Assembly (NCBI GenBank): GCA_026417275.1
Contig: JAOADO010000004.1
Location: 15,140-62,059, forward strand
DNA length: 46,920 bases
Source: Verrucomicrobiia bacterium
Lineage (GTDB): Bacteria; Verrucomicrobiota; Verrucomicrobiae; Limisphaerales; JAKPVM01
Direction: 5' to 3'
Shown here: positions 26,403-36,688 of the stretch, piece by piece
Layout: each line of letters starts with the position of its first letter
How positions within the stretch are numbered: position 1 is the stretch's first letter
The notes under the pieces: model-generated
Seen by the model: only the letters and a program-made list of their open reading frames with translations
Database searches by the model: none
Told to the model about the DNA's origin: nothing
Position numbers and translations under genes: made by a program

Positions 26403-28922
26403 ATGAGCAAGAAAAATCTCTGGAAATGGTTGTTGACGGTCTTTTTAGTGGCGTGGGCAATCTCTGAAATTTATCCACCAACGCCAAGAGACCTTATTCA
26501 AACGTTCGAAAAACTTGCTGTAAACAAAGACACCAACTTTACGGCTATTGTTTCTTCAGCTCGCGAATTGGCAAAACAGTATCCAGACAGGTCTTATGGG
26601 AATCTGTTGGTTGCGATAGGAACAAACGATATAACTCGGTATTTTCCAGAGGTTGATGTTAAATCTGAAAAGGAGCCAACCCGCGGTGTTTTGAATTTCT
26701 TGCAACGCAAAGCGGCGGGTGAAATTAAACTTGGATTGGACCTTCAAGGCGGAACATCGTTTTTGGTTGGCATTGATACAAATAAATTGAACAAAGCTGA
26801 TCCTGAGGCTAAAAAAGCCGCTTTGTCACAAGCAGTTGAAGTTATTAGAAAGCGTGTTGACAGGTTCGGTGTTGCTGAGCCGATAATTCAACCTGCAGGA
26901 GATGACCGTATATTGATTCAATTGCCTGGACTTTCGGAAGCCGACAAGGAAAGCGCCAAACGGCAGATTCAAAGAGCAGCGTTCCTTGAATTCCGAATGG
27001 TGCATCCGCAAAGCGATGAATTGATTAAAAAAGGCATTATACCGCCGGGGTATGAGATTTTGAAAGAAAGGCGGCGCGATGGGAACAAGGAGTATTATGA
27101 GCCAATTGTTGTCAGTAAAAAGGCTGAACGTGGTTTTACCGGGAAATACATCAAACGCGCTATGCCTGACCGCGACCCGATTACAGGACAGATACTTATC
27201 CGTTTTGAACTGATAGATGAGGGGGCGAAACTCTTTGCTGATATTACACGGGAAAATATTGGACAGAGGCTTGCGATAGTTCTGGATGGTGAACTTTATT
27301 CTGCCCCGATTATTAGAAGCGAAATTCCAAGCGGTAGTGGTGTGATTGAGGGCAGGTTTACGCCAGAAGAAGCAATTGAACTTGCCAACGTGCTTGAAAA
27401 TCCGCTTGAAACACCAGTGAGTATCCTTGAAGCGCGCGATGTTGAACCATCACTTGGGAAAGATTCAATCCGCAGTGGTATTACCGCTTCCATAATTGGT
27501 GTGGTTGCTGTTTCGATTTTCATGATGGTTTATTACATGCTGGCGGGTTTTGTTGCGAACCTGGCATTGATTCTTAACATTATAATTTTATTTGGAGTTT
27601 TATGTTACATTGACACCACGTTAACTCTGCCCGGCATCGCAGGTATAGTGTTGACAATTGGTATGGCTGTTGACGCCAACGTGCTTATTTATGAAAGAAT
27701 TCGAGAGGAATTGGCGGCAGGCAAATCTTTGAAAGGTGCAATCGCGGCAGGGTATAGCAGGGCATTCGGAACTATTTTCGATACGAACCTTACAACTTTA
27801 ATTGCTTCGGTAATCTTGATTTACATGGGCACAGGACCGGTCAAAGGATTCGGCGTTACCCTCACGATTGGTGTTTCTGTCAGCATGTTCACGGCCCTGG
27901 TGGTAACACGGTTAATATTCGATTGGTGTCTTGATAGAAATCTGATTACATCATTGAAAATGTTGCATTTCTTTGGAACCACAAATATTGATTTTATAAA
28001 ATATGCCAAGCCGGCGTTTGTTTTCTCATGGATAATAATTATTATTGGCATGGCGTATGGGGTTTTTGTTCGTGGACATAATGTTCTCGGACCGGATTTC
28101 GCTGGTGGCGACAGATTGACGCTTAGTTTCGCTCAAAAAGTTGACGTTGGGCAAATCCGTTCAACGGTTGAAAAACTAAAAATTGGAGAGGTTTCAATTC
28201 AATATCAAAAAGATATCTCGGTTAATAAAGAAAATCTTTCAATTGTGAGCGCCTATGGGACAGGCGAGCGAGTTGTGAAGGTGTTGAATGAGCAATTCCC
28301 GAACGCAAAGTTTCACATAGAATCTTATGAAACTGTGGGTCCATCTGTAGGTAGAGAGATTCAAGGCACAGCGATAAAAGCGGCATTGATAGCCATGTTT
28401 GGTATACTTATTTATGTTGCATTTAGATATGAGTTTTCATTTGCTGTGGGAGCAATTGTGGCGTTGGTGCACGATATTCTAATGAGTCTTGGGATATTTT
28501 TCCTCGCTGGCAAGGAATTGAACGCGCCGATTCTTGCGGCGGTTTTAACGATTATCGGTTTCTCTGTTAATGATACAATCGTTATCTTTGACCGTATTCG
28601 CGAAGACCTTAAGATTGGGATGAAGGGCACATTTGGCGAAATTATCAACAGGGCGATAAATCAGACCTTGAGTAGAACGGTTATAACTTCGGGCACGGTT
28701 TTCCTGGCGACTTTGTCGCTATATATTTTCGGGGGCGGAGTTATAAACGATTTTGCGTTTATATTCCTTGTTGGTATTATAACAGGCACGTATTCAAGTA
28801 TTTATATTGCAAGCGCATTGGTTTATTTCTGGCATAAAGGCGAAAGACCGAAGCTTGCGGCTCAACCTTCAATCGAGGAGCCTGCCGCAAATCAATATGC
28901 AGATGCCGCAAAAAACGTATAG
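26403..28922 (+). CDS. secDF: Fused protein translocase subunit SecDF
   Basis: SecD and SecF use the proton gradient to complete protein export; here they are one 839-residue polypeptide. SecD part: N-terminal helix (WLLTVFLVAWAISEI), KLGLDLQGGTSFLVGID, a large periplasmic domain, and the membrane motif GMAVDANVLIYERIREE with the conserved aspartate. SecF part: from about residue 530, with FAGGDRLTLSF in place of the more common FTGG, and GFSVNDTIVIFDRIREDL with the matching aspartate. SecDF fusions are found in several phyla, including Verrucomicrobiota relatives. It follows yajC by 67 bases and precedes terC. Confidence 0.97.
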   Translation: MSKKNLWKWLLTVFLVAWAISEIYPPTPRDLIQTFEKLAVNKDTNFTAIVSSARELAKQYPDRSYGNLLVAIGTNDITRYFPEVDVKSEKEPTRGVLNFLQRKAAGEIKLGLDLQGGTSFLVGIDTNKLNKADPEAKKAALSQAVEVIRKRVDRFGVAEPIIQPAGDDRILIQLPGLSEADKESAKRQIQRAAFLEFRMVHPQSDELIKKGIIPPGYEILKERRRDGNKEYYEPIVVSKKAERGFTGKYIKRAMPDRDPITGQILIRFELIDEGAKLFADITRENIGQRLAIVLDGELYSAPIIRSEIPSGSGVIEGRFTPEEAIELANVLENPLETPVSILEARDVEPSLGKDSIRSGITASIIGVVAVSIFMMVYYMLAGFVANLALILNIIILFGVLCYIDTTLTLPGIAGIVLTIGMAVDANVLIYERIREELAAGKSLKGAIAAGYSRAFGTIFDTNLTTLIASVILIYMGTGPVKGFGVTLTIGVSVSMFTALVVTRLIFDWCLDRNLITSLKMLHFFGTTNIDFIKYAKPAFVFSWIIIIIGMAYGVFVRGHNVLGPDFAGGDRLTLSFAQKVDVGQIRSTVEKLKIGEVSIQYQKDISVNKENLSIVSAYGTGERVVKVLNEQFPNAKFHIESYETVGPSVGREIQGTAIKAALIAMFGILIYVAFRYEFSFAVGAIVALVHDILMSLGIFFLAGKELNAPILAAVLTIIGFSVNDTIVIFDRIREDLKIGMKGTFGEIINRAINQTLSRTVITSGTVFLATLSLYIFGGGVINDFAFIFLVGIITGTYSSIYIASALVYFWHKGERPKLAAQPSIEEPAANQYADAAKNV

Positions 28923-28995
28923 TCGCATCTGTCGTGGATTTTATTTAGTTTGGGTGTTTTTAAAATTTCGTAGTTGCTATTAATCGGCGTTGAGT

Positions 28996-29979
28996 ATGCT
29001 TTGCATCATACAAATTACGCCCTTACATTGGGCGGTTTTTATTATACTGGTATTAGGGGCGGTTTTATTGGACCTTGGGGTGTTCCATCGCAAGGCTCAC
29101 GTTGTAAAAGTAAAGGAAGCGTTTTTTTGGACTCTATTTTGGTTCACACTTTCAATGTTGTTTGCTTTTCTTTTTATTAAACCTTACAGGGGCAATGAGT
29201 CGTTCCATGAATTTATTGCCGGTTATATAACAGAATTGTCTTTGTCGCTGGATAATGTGTTTGTGATTGCGGTAATTTTTTCGTATTTTCGCGTGCCGCA
29301 TGAATTTCAGCACAGGGTTTTATTCTGGGGGATTATGGGTGCGCTTGTTATGCGAGCGGTCATGATAGTTCTCGGGATTGCTCTTATAAGCAAGTTTCAC
29401 TGGATATTATATATTCTGGGGTTGTTTTTGATTTTTTCCGGGATAAAGTTGGTTTTCTCGGGAGGGGAGGCGCCTGAGCCAGAAAAGAATATAGCTATTC
29501 GGATTGCAAGAAAGTTGTTTCCTGTAACTTCTGATTATGAAGGACAAAAGTTTTCTGTTCGAAAGGATGGCAGGTTGATGATAACGCCGATGATGCTTGT
29601 TTTGTTGATGGTGGAAACCACAGATGTTATTTTTGCGCTGGATTCTATACCGGCGATTTTCGGGATTACAACAGATTCGTTTATTGTATTTACATCCAAT
29701 GTGTTTGCAATTCTGGGGTTGAGGTCTTTGTATTTTGTGCTTGCCGGCGCAATACGGTATTTTAAATACCTTCAATATGGTCTTTCAGTTGTTCTGGTTT
29801 TTATTGGGTTAAAGATGCTTTTGCCATGGTTGAAAAACCATGTGGATGCGTTGAGGGACTTCAAAATTGAAGCAAAGGACGCTTTGCTTGTGATTGCAGG
29901 GATAATTTTTGTTTCAATAATATTGTCCGTTATTTCGGCAATGTTTGCAAAGGGAAACAATGAGAAAAAATCTGAATAA
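28996..29979 (+). CDS. TerC-family integral membrane protein
   Basis: TerC/Alx-type proteins are implicated in manganese export and metalation of secreted proteins. The roughly 327-residue protein has about nine hydrophobic helices and the family's acidic motifs SLSLDNVFVIAVIFSYFRVP and MVETTDVIFALDSIPA, whose aspartates lie in the membrane. I use the ATG at 28996; an in-frame TTG at 28990 is possible. It sits 73 bases after secDF and 25 before recJ, on the same strand. The link to the secretion genes would suit a role in loading metals on exported proteins, but that is inference. Confidence 0.93.
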   Translation: MLCIIQITPLHWAVFIILVLGAVLLDLGVFHRKAHVVKVKEAFFWTLFWFTLSMLFAFLFIKPYRGNESFHEFIAGYITELSLSLDNVFVIAVIFSYFRVPHEFQHRVLFWGIMGALVMRAVMIVLGIALISKFHWILYILGLFLIFSGIKLVFSGGEAPEPEKNIAIRIARKLFPVTSDYEGQKFSVRKDGRLMITPMMLVLLMVETTDVIFALDSIPAIFGITTDSFIVFTSNVFAILGLRSLYFVLAGAIRYFKYLQYGLSVVLVFIGLKMLLPWLKNHVDALRDFKIEAKDALLVIAGIIFVSIILSVISAMFAKGNNEKKSE

Positions 29980-30004
29980 TTTATGCGACAGGTGAAGACT
30001 GGAG

Positions 30005-31783
30005 ATGAAAAAATATAGATGGAGAATACAGAGACAGGAAGAATTATTGACATCTCATCTTTCAAGGTCGCTTGGCATTTCGAGACTTCTGGCAAAGTGT
30101 CTGGTTAACAGGGGATATGTAAATGAAAAATCCGCCAGTCTTTTTTTAAAACCTGAATTAAAAAATCTTAAAGATCCATTTTTCTTAACTGATATTGAAA
30201 AGGCAATTGAGAGGCTGTTTTTGGCTCTTGAATCTGAAGAACCGATTATCATTTTTGGAGATTATGATGTGGATGGGGTTACTTCGACTGCGGTTCTCTA
30301 CGATTTTTTAAAAAAGGGTGGATGGAATGTAAATTATTATCTGCCCCGCAGGATGGAGGAGGGTTATGGTTTGAGTGTTGATGCAGTTGCGAATTGTCTG
30401 AAGAAGTTTCCTGTAAAGTTGATTGTTGCTGTAGATTGCGGGACTGGCGCGGTGGAGGTGATTAATGAATTAAAAAAGAATAACATTGATGTTATAGTAC
30501 TGGACCATCATCAACCATCCACAGTTTTACCGCCGGCTGTTGCGCTGGTTAATCCATTTGCTCGCAGGTCAGATTCTAAAGATACGGCTGTCGAACGAAT
30601 ACCCAATTATCCTGCTAAATTTGAGATGGTATCTCCGTTTCAGGAGTTGTGTTCGGTAGGCATTGTTTTTAAACTTGTGCATGGTTTGACAAAAAGGGGG
30701 CGCGAGTTGGGGTGTTCATGGGCGGTTAAAGTGGATATACGCGAGTATCTTGATTTTGTTGCGCTCGGGACGGTTGCAGACCTTGCGCCGCTGGTGGGGG
30801 AGAACAGGATTTTAGTATCTGCCGGGTTAAAGAAGATTAATAAAAATCCGTCGTGCGGAATTGCGGCTTTGATTGAAGTCTCTGCGGCACCCAAGCCGAT
30901 AGGCGTGTATGAGATAGGTTATATGTTGGCACCGCGGCTAAATGCGGCTGGCAGGCTTGAAACCGCAGAGGAGGCGTTTGAGTTGTTGGTTGCGGAGACG
31001 GAGGAGGAGGCGCTTCCAATTGCGCAGAGGTTGGATAAGAAAAATCATGAACGTCAGAGGATTGAACATGAGATAGCCGAAGAAGTATTAACTTCGCTTT
31101 TAAAACGGTTTAATCCTGATGAAGATTATGTGGTGGTGGAAGGTGATCCATCGTGGCACATCGGGGTGGTAGGGATTGTGGCGTCCAGGATAGTTCAGCA
31201 ATTATATAGACCGACTATTATTTTTGGCGGTGAGGGCAATTTTTTGCGTGGTTCAGCAAGGAGCATAGAAAAATTCAACATTGTTTCAGCGTTGGAGGAT
31301 TGTCGGGATTTGCTTATAAGATATGGCGGGCATTCGATGGCGGCTGGCGTCTCAATTGAGTATGGAAAGATGGATGAATTTAAGAAAAGACTCAATTCAA
31401 TTGCAAAGACGATGTTGAAGACTGAAGATTTTGTTGAAGAAATAGATGTAGATTGCGAGGTTGGACTTGATGAACTTACGTATCGGAATGTTGAAGAGTT
31501 GGAGAGGTTAAAGCCGTATGGGATTTGCAATGAGTCGGTTTATTTTGTGTCAAGGAATTTGAGACACAGTCGTCCCCTATTGCGTATTGGCTCAGAGAGA
31601 CAACATGTAAAGATGTGGGTTACGGATGGGAAGGCGATGGTTGAGGCGGTTTGGTGGAATGGTGGTAAAGAGGCAACATTGCCTGTTGGCAGGTTTGATC
31701 TTGTGTTTGCTCCTCAAATAAATCAGTACAAGGAGAACAGGTGTGTTCAGTTAAGGGTGGTTGATTGGCGGCAGGCTGAGTAG
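30005..31783 (+). CDS. recJ: Single-stranded-DNA-specific exonuclease RecJ
   Basis: RecJ degrades single-stranded DNA 5' to 3' in recombination and mismatch repair. The 592 residues include the DHH motifs FGDYDVDGVTSTA, AVDCGTG and VLDHHQP, the DHHA1 motif RYGGHSMAAGVSI, and an OB-fold C-terminus. Between NPFARR and PFQELCSVG (about residues 180-215) there is an insert of some 20 residues (S-K-D-T-A-V-E-R-I-P and on) not usual in the family. A GGAG abuts the ATG without spacing, so the start is less certain. Its TAG stop lies one base from the converging glycosyltransferase stop. Confidence 0.95.
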   Translation: MKKYRWRIQRQEELLTSHLSRSLGISRLLAKCLVNRGYVNEKSASLFLKPELKNLKDPFFLTDIEKAIERLFLALESEEPIIIFGDYDVDGVTSTAVLYDFLKKGGWNVNYYLPRRMEEGYGLSVDAVANCLKKFPVKLIVAVDCGTGAVEVINELKKNNIDVIVLDHHQPSTVLPPAVALVNPFARRSDSKDTAVERIPNYPAKFEMVSPFQELCSVGIVFKLVHGLTKRGRELGCSWAVKVDIREYLDFVALGTVADLAPLVGENRILVSAGLKKINKNPSCGIAALIEVSAAPKPIGVYEIGYMLAPRLNAAGRLETAEEAFELLVAETEEEALPIAQRLDKKNHERQRIEHEIAEEVLTSLLKRFNPDEDYVVVEGDPSWHIGVVGIVASRIVQQLYRPTIIFGGEGNFLRGSARSIEKFNIVSALEDCRDLLIRYGGHSMAAGVSIEYGKMDEFKKRLNSIAKTMLKTEDFVEEIDVDCEVGLDELTYRNVEELERLKPYGICNESVYFVSRNLRHSRPLLRIGSERQHVKMWVTDGKAMVEAVWWNGGKEATLPVGRFDLVFAPQINQYKENRCVQLRVVDWRQAE

Positions 31784-31784
31784 G

Positions 31785-32996
31785 TCAGGGTTCGTTGTCT
31801 TTTTGAACGGTTTCGTATAGTTCTTCCAGGAAGTTGGGCAGGGCTGAGACGACGCGGTTCCAGTTTGGAATCAGAGGGGAGCCAAGAGGGTCTTCCTGGA
31901 ACGCTTTTGCGGCTACGCGAATGCTTCGAACGAACGTTGCCACGGCTGTTTCTTCTTCGTGTCGCGGGTAATAGAGTCCGTTGATTGTTGCGTCTGCGGC
32001 ATAGAACCGCAGGGTATCTTCAGCCTGTCTCATGTAGGTAATCAGGAGTGTGTTGAAGAGTCCTTCGTCGAGTTTGATTCCTTCTGCCGCCATTCGTCTG
32101 AAGAAGGAGCTTGCGATGTCGATTGCCATTCTATTGAGTCCTTTTTCGGGGTCGCGTGGATATAAATCTTGATGTTTGTGGTCGTAGTTGTCGCAAAGTT
32201 CAGACTGGCAGATTGCTCGCGGTGCGCAGTTGCGATAGACTTCGTAAAGGATACCAACTTCGATAGCCCAATCGAACGGGATTCGGCTTCGACGCAGGAG
32301 CGAAACATCCATGGAAAATTCGCCTGCCAGCGGATATCTGAAGGTGTCCATGTAAACCAGAAACGGATGGATGCCAATGATTGATTTGAGGGCGCGGATA
32401 AGCGGGGTTACAAGAAGGCGCATGACGCGACCATTTAGGCGGTCGCTTACGCGCGCGTAATAGCCCTTGCAAAAGTCGAAGCCAAGACTCGGATGAGCGA
32501 CTGGATAGCACAGGCGCGCCAATAGTTCGCGGTCGTAGGTTAGAATGTCACAATCATGAAGTGCGACCATCTTAACTTTGTCGCTTGCGAGGATGTATCC
32601 GAAGCATGTCCATACGTTTCTACCTTTGCCGTGCGTGCCTGGGTAGAGGTCGGCATCCTCGAGTTTTTTGTAGAGTTGTTGCATCCTGGGTCCATCGTTC
32701 CAGAGTAAAATCGGGTTTTGCGGAAGCGCAGAAAAGATTTTCTTTGCTCTTTTGAATTGCCGCAAATTTGCGCCGTCCATGCCAATTACGATTTGTTTGA
32801 TATACGTGACGTTTTTAAGTTCTCGGATGATTCCCCGTAGGGCTTTTGTGCCCAGTTCTTTTACATGACATGGTAGGACAAGTCCAATAGGCACTTCCTG
32901 GGAATATTCCTCCAATTCTTTTTCAAGACGTCCGAAATCCGGCTGTCCAAGTCTGTGGAGTGTAGCAATTGCTCCTGTTTGAAAGAAATCAGACAT
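31785..32996 (-). CDS. GT81-like glycosyltransferase (glucosyl-3-phosphoglycerate synthase-type)
   Basis: The 403 residues resemble retaining GT-A enzymes of the glucosyl- or mannosyl-3-phosphoglycerate synthase group, which make precursors of glucosylglycerate-type compatible solutes. Recognisable parts are VPIGLVLPCHVKEL, a nucleotide-sugar pocket GTHGKGRNVWTCFG, the metal-binding VALHDCDILTY (D-x-D), GFDFCKGYYARV, FRYPLAGEFSMDV, EVGILYEVYRN and NYDHKHQDL. The matching phosphatase is not adjacent, so the true product is unproven. It converges with recJ with a one-base gap and no terminator between them. Confidence 0.82.
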   Translation of the reverse strand: MSDFFQTGAIATLHRLGQPDFGRLEKELEEYSQEVPIGLVLPCHVKELGTKALRGIIRELKNVTYIKQIVIGMDGANLRQFKRAKKIFSALPQNPILLWNDGPRMQQLYKKLEDADLYPGTHGKGRNVWTCFGYILASDKVKMVALHDCDILTYDRELLARLCYPVAHPSLGFDFCKGYYARVSDRLNGRVMRLLVTPLIRALKSIIGIHPFLVYMDTFRYPLAGEFSMDVSLLRRSRIPFDWAIEVGILYEVYRNCAPRAICQSELCDNYDHKHQDLYPRDPEKGLNRMAIDIASSFFRRMAAEGIKLDEGLFNTLLITYMRQAEDTLRFYAADATINGLYYPRHEEETAVATFVRSIRVAAKAFQEDPLGSPLIPNWNRVVSALPNFLEELYETVQKDNEP

Positions 32997-33099
32997 TGGT
33001 TTCTTTGTTCATATAAAAATTTTTCAATCTGAGGTTCTTAATATAAAGATAAATTAAGAAGCGATTTTGCTTCAATAAATAATTTGTTTTTTTGAGTTT

Positions 33100-33861
33100 T
33101 TATAGTCCAGATGGGGCGGGGAGAAATTCCCACGGAAGGTTGAATTTTTTTGAGACTTTTTCCGCAAGCGCTTTTACGCCGAATTGTTCTGTGGTGTAGT
33201 GTCCCCCGTAGAAGATGTTTATCTCGAGTTCCTGGGCGGTTGTGAATGTCCAGTGGGGACCTTCGCCTGTGATATAAGTGTCAACGCCTTCGTCTGCGGC
33301 GGTTTTGATGTCTTCTCCGGCTCCGCCTGAAACAATGCCGATGTTTTTGCAAATCTCCGGTCCAAATGGTACAAGCATTGGGGGAGTTCCGAGGATTTTT
33401 TCAAGTTTCTGTTTTAATAAATTGCGGGGGATATTCGTGGAAGTTTTAAATCCAATTGGTTGACCTTTTAGGGAAAGGAAAGGTTTGAGGTTTTTAAATT
33501 GTAGAAGTTTGCACAGGATTGCATTGTTGCCGATTTTGGGATGCGCGTCGAGGGGGAGGTGACAACTGTAGACGGCGATATTGTTGGAAATGAGTAATTT
33601 AAACATTTCGTATCTTTTTCCTGTGAATGTTTGAAGGGCATTCCACATCATGCCATGGTGAACGATTAATAAATCGCATTGTTTATCTGCCGCCAGTTTT
33701 GCTGTTTGATATGAGATGTCCACGCAGGCGCCGATTTTTGATACGGTTCCGTTGTTTTGAAGTTGCAAGCCGTTTACCGCGGCTTCGTAGTCTCTAAATG
33801 AACCAATTTTTAACAATTTGTTGCAAAAAGAAACTATGTTTGAGAGTTTGCTCTTTGTCAT
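33100..33861 (-). CDS. Nif3-like dinuclear metal-center protein
   Basis: This conserved family (also labelled GTP cyclohydrolase I type 2 homolog, DUF34) forms metal-binding toroidal hexamers of unsettled function. Typical motifs are LQLQNNGTVSKIGACVDIS, DLLIVHHGMMW (metal histidines), YSCHLPLDAHPKIGNN, GIVSGGAGEDI, TYITGEGPHW and YGGHYTTEQFGVKAL. I start at 33861, giving MTKSKLSNIVSFCNKLL, the normal N-terminus, rather than the in-frame ATG at 33900. About 253 residues. It is divergent from speA. Confidence 0.93.
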   Translation of the reverse strand: MTKSKLSNIVSFCNKLLKIGSFRDYEAAVNGLQLQNNGTVSKIGACVDISYQTAKLAADKQCDLLIVHHGMMWNALQTFTGKRYEMFKLLISNNIAVYSCHLPLDAHPKIGNNAILCKLLQFKNLKPFLSLKGQPIGFKTSTNIPRNLLKQKLEKILGTPPMLVPFGPEICKNIGIVSGGAGEDIKTAADEGVDTYITGEGPHWTFTTAQELEINIFYGGHYTTEQFGVKALAEKVSKKFNLPWEFLPAPSGL

Positions 33862-33992
33862 AAAGATGATAGAATCATAGAGAATAATTTTACTGAACAT
33901 GCAAGAATATTTTTCTGTTGAAAATTTTTTTTATAACTCTATTGCATTTTTTAGATATACAATAATATAGTTCTTTTTGTTTTTTGATTGCC

Positions 33993-35945
33993 ATGAGCAA
34001 TAATGAATCGTGCGGACAATCCTGGACAATCCAGGATTCGAAAAATTTGTACAACATCCACCGTTGGGGCGCGAGATATTTCGACATCAACGAAGAAGGG
34101 CATGTTGTCGCTACTCCTTTGCAGGATGCCGGTGTTCAGGTGGATTTGACGGATGTTATCGAAGAGGCGCGTGCGCGGGGATTAAAGTTTCCCCTTTTGA
34201 TTCGTTTTCAGGATATTCTTCGCCATCGTGTTGAATCAATCAATATTGCTTTTCGAAATTCGATTCGAGAGTTTAATTATCAGGGGCAGTATCGTGGTGT
34301 GTTTCCGATCAAGGTGAATCAGCTTCGCGAGGTTGTCGAGGAGATACTGGATGCAGGCAAACCGTATCATTTTGGGCTTGAGGTCGGGAGTAAACCGGAA
34401 TTGTTTGCAGCGCTTGCGTTGCAGAGTCATGTTGGAGATTTGATTATATGCAATGGGTATAAGGACGCAGGTTTTATTAAGATGGCGTTGTTGGGAAATA
34501 AACTTGGGAAAACAATTATTATTGTAGTAGAAAAACTTGAGGAGTTGCATAATGTAATTGCGATTTCCAAGCAACTCAATGTAGAACCAATCATTGGCAT
34601 AAGGACGAGATTGATGGCAAAAGGGGCTGGCAAGTGGGCTGATAGCGCCGGCGAAAACGCAAAGTTTGGTTTAAGCACGGTAGAATTATTGGAAGCTGTC
34701 CAGACATTGAAAGAAGAAAAATTAGAGCATTGTTTTAAGTTATTGCATTTTCATATTGGTTCTCAGGTGCCAGATATTTTAACCATTAAACGCGCAGTGC
34801 AGGAAGCTTCGCGATTTTACGCCAAACTCTACAAAATGGGCTTTAAATTGCAGTACATTGATGTTGGAGGCGGTCTTGGTGTAGATTATGACGGAAGCCG
34901 TTCAGCGTTTGATAGTTCTACAAATTACACTCTTCAAGAGTATACAAACGATATTGTTTATTATATTCAGGATATTTGTAATACGGAGAATGTACCACAT
35001 CCGGATATTATCAGCGAGAGCGGCAGGGCGATAGTCGCGTATCACAGCGTACTTATTGTGGAGGTTTTTGGAGCCATTGAAAAGGTGAAGGAGCGCAGGG
35101 GGTTTGTTTATGGCGAAGATGAGCATCCGTTGGTTCGTGAGTTGCTTGAAATAAAAAAGAATCTTCCGAAGTTGAATAAACTTGAGGCATACCACGATGC
35201 TCTTGAGAGAAAGGAAGACGCGCAGAATATGTTTGTGCTCGGTTTAATGGGGATGGAGGAGAAAGCCAAGATTGAACAATTGTTCTGGGAGATAGGAAAT
35301 GAGGTTGCCAATTGTTTTCATGGCAAGGGTTATGTCCCGGAGGAAATCCGCGAGCTTGAACAGAGTCTTGGCGACCAGTATCTTTGCAATTTTTCAGTTT
35401 TCCAGTCTTTGCTGGATAATTGGGCTCTTGGTCAGCTTTTTCCAATAATGCCAATCAGTAGATTAAATGAAAAGCCGACAAGAGAGGCAACGCTGGTGGA
35501 TATTACGTGCGATTCTGATGGACAGATTAATAAATTTATAGACCTTTACGATGTTCGCGATACATTGCCAGTTCATAAGCTTCAGTATGATAATAATGGG
35601 AATATTGAGCCTTACTATCTCGGGATTTTTCTGATGGGCGCTTACCAGGATATCATGGGAGACCTGCATAATCTTTTCGGCAGGGTAAATGAGGTTCATG
35701 TGTTTCTTGACCCTGATGAATCATCCGGTTATTACGTGGAGGAGATTATTGAGGGAACAACGATTGTGCAGGCGCTTACAAGCGTTCAATATGATGAAAA
35801 TGAGCTGAAACGGCAGATGAAGGCACAGGTGGATGAAGCCATAAAGTCTGACCGTATGAAACCTTCTGAGGCTATGAGGTTGCTTGATGATTATGAGCGA
35901 GGGTTAAAAGAATATACTTATTTAACTGTGCAAGACAATCAATGA
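33993..35945 (+). CDS. speA: Biosynthetic arginine decarboxylase
   Basis: SpeA converts arginine to agmatine, the first step of putrescine and spermidine synthesis by the agmatine route, with PLP. The roughly 650-residue length and layout match the family: WGARYFDINEEGHV, VFPIKVNQ with the PLP lysine, GLEVGSKPEL, HFHIGSQVPDI, YIDVGGGLGVDYDGS, SESGRAIVA, and the C-terminal FLMGAYQDIMGDLHNLFG motif. I prefer the ATG at 33993 to a TTG at 33984. Its stop overlaps the start of the next gene as ATGA (35942-35945), so expression of the following unknown gene is coupled to it. Confidence 0.97.
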   Translation: MSNNESCGQSWTIQDSKNLYNIHRWGARYFDINEEGHVVATPLQDAGVQVDLTDVIEEARARGLKFPLLIRFQDILRHRVESINIAFRNSIREFNYQGQYRGVFPIKVNQLREVVEEILDAGKPYHFGLEVGSKPELFAALALQSHVGDLIICNGYKDAGFIKMALLGNKLGKTIIIVVEKLEELHNVIAISKQLNVEPIIGIRTRLMAKGAGKWADSAGENAKFGLSTVELLEAVQTLKEEKLEHCFKLLHFHIGSQVPDILTIKRAVQEASRFYAKLYKMGFKLQYIDVGGGLGVDYDGSRSAFDSSTNYTLQEYTNDIVYYIQDICNTENVPHPDIISESGRAIVAYHSVLIVEVFGAIEKVKERRGFVYGEDEHPLVRELLEIKKNLPKLNKLEAYHDALERKEDAQNMFVLGLMGMEEKAKIEQLFWEIGNEVANCFHGKGYVPEEIRELEQSLGDQYLCNFSVFQSLLDNWALGQLFPIMPISRLNEKPTREATLVDITCDSDGQINKFIDLYDVRDTLPVHKLQYDNNGNIEPYYLGIFLMGAYQDIMGDLHNLFGRVNEVHVFLDPDESSGYYVEEIIEGTTIVQALTSVQYDENELKRQMKAQVDEAIKSDRMKPSEAMRLLDDYERGLKEYTYLTVQDNQ

Positions 35946-36688
35946 ACCAGCCAAATGAGCAAAATTATGAATTTGCTCGCTCTCTGAGTAGATTAGTCAA
36001 GGGATTGTCTATTTTATTCTGGGGAATACCTGTTGCGCTTGTGGTTTGTGTAAAAACTTCTGTAAAAAATAAGTTTGAATTGCAAGCAATTGATTTTTGG
36101 GGTCCCATTACTGTAACTGGTTTACTTCTTCTGTCTTTGTTTTACATCAATGATTTTAGAAAAAGCGAAAAGGTGTGGACAGACCTGATTGATAGGGCAA
36201 AGTTTTTTGGTATTATAAATTTTGCTCTTTCTCCGTTTGTGTATTGGAGATTAAGAGTTGCGGATGTTCCGTCATTCACGGTTGCGGTATGGATATTTTT
36301 TATATCCGGAACGCTTTTTTTGCTTATGGTGAACCGTTTAATTCAGCAATTGTCCAGAATGCTTCCGGAACATTCTTTAAGAGAAGATGCCAGCGTGTAC
36401 GGAAGGTTCAACCAGATTGTATTGCGGGTTCTTGCATTCGTATTGTTTTTGAGTTTTGTCATTATCCATTGGAAAGAACGGTTTTATTTCTTTTCTTATC
36501 AATTCTGGCGGGCGCTGGAGGTTTATCAGACGTATTTTAGTTTCATAACTGTTGTGCCTGTCGCCATGACGATGACATTGATATGGAAGACTCGCGAGGT
36601 TATTTTAAACGGTGTATTCAGCAACGCCTGCAGGGAATTGTCTGGAAGAAGACAAAGCCAGATTGAAAATGGCATTGATGAAAGATGA
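35942..36688 (+). CDS. Six-helix membrane protein of unknown function
   Basis: I do not recognise a family. The 248 residues contain about six hydrophobic segments, near 20-40, 52-68, 88-104, 112-135, 162-180 and 199-218, with short charged loops and a basic, hydrophilic C-terminal tail (ELSGRRQSQIENGIDER). A soluble loop around RMLPEHSLREDASVYG sits between helices four and five. It overlaps speA by ATGA upstream and the next gene by ATGA downstream, so all three are translated as a coupled unit. A role linked to polyamine metabolism is possible but not shown. Confidence 0.75.
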   Translation: MNQPNEQNYEFARSLSRLVKGLSILFWGIPVALVVCVKTSVKNKFELQAIDFWGPITVTGLLLLSLFYINDFRKSEKVWTDLIDRAKFFGIINFALSPFVYWRLRVADVPSFTVAVWIFFISGTLFLLMVNRLIQQLSRMLPEHSLREDASVYGRFNQIVLRVLAFVLFLSFVIIHWKERFYFFSYQFWRALEVYQTYFSFITVVPVAMTMTLIWKTREVILNGVFSNACRELSGRRQSQIENGIDER

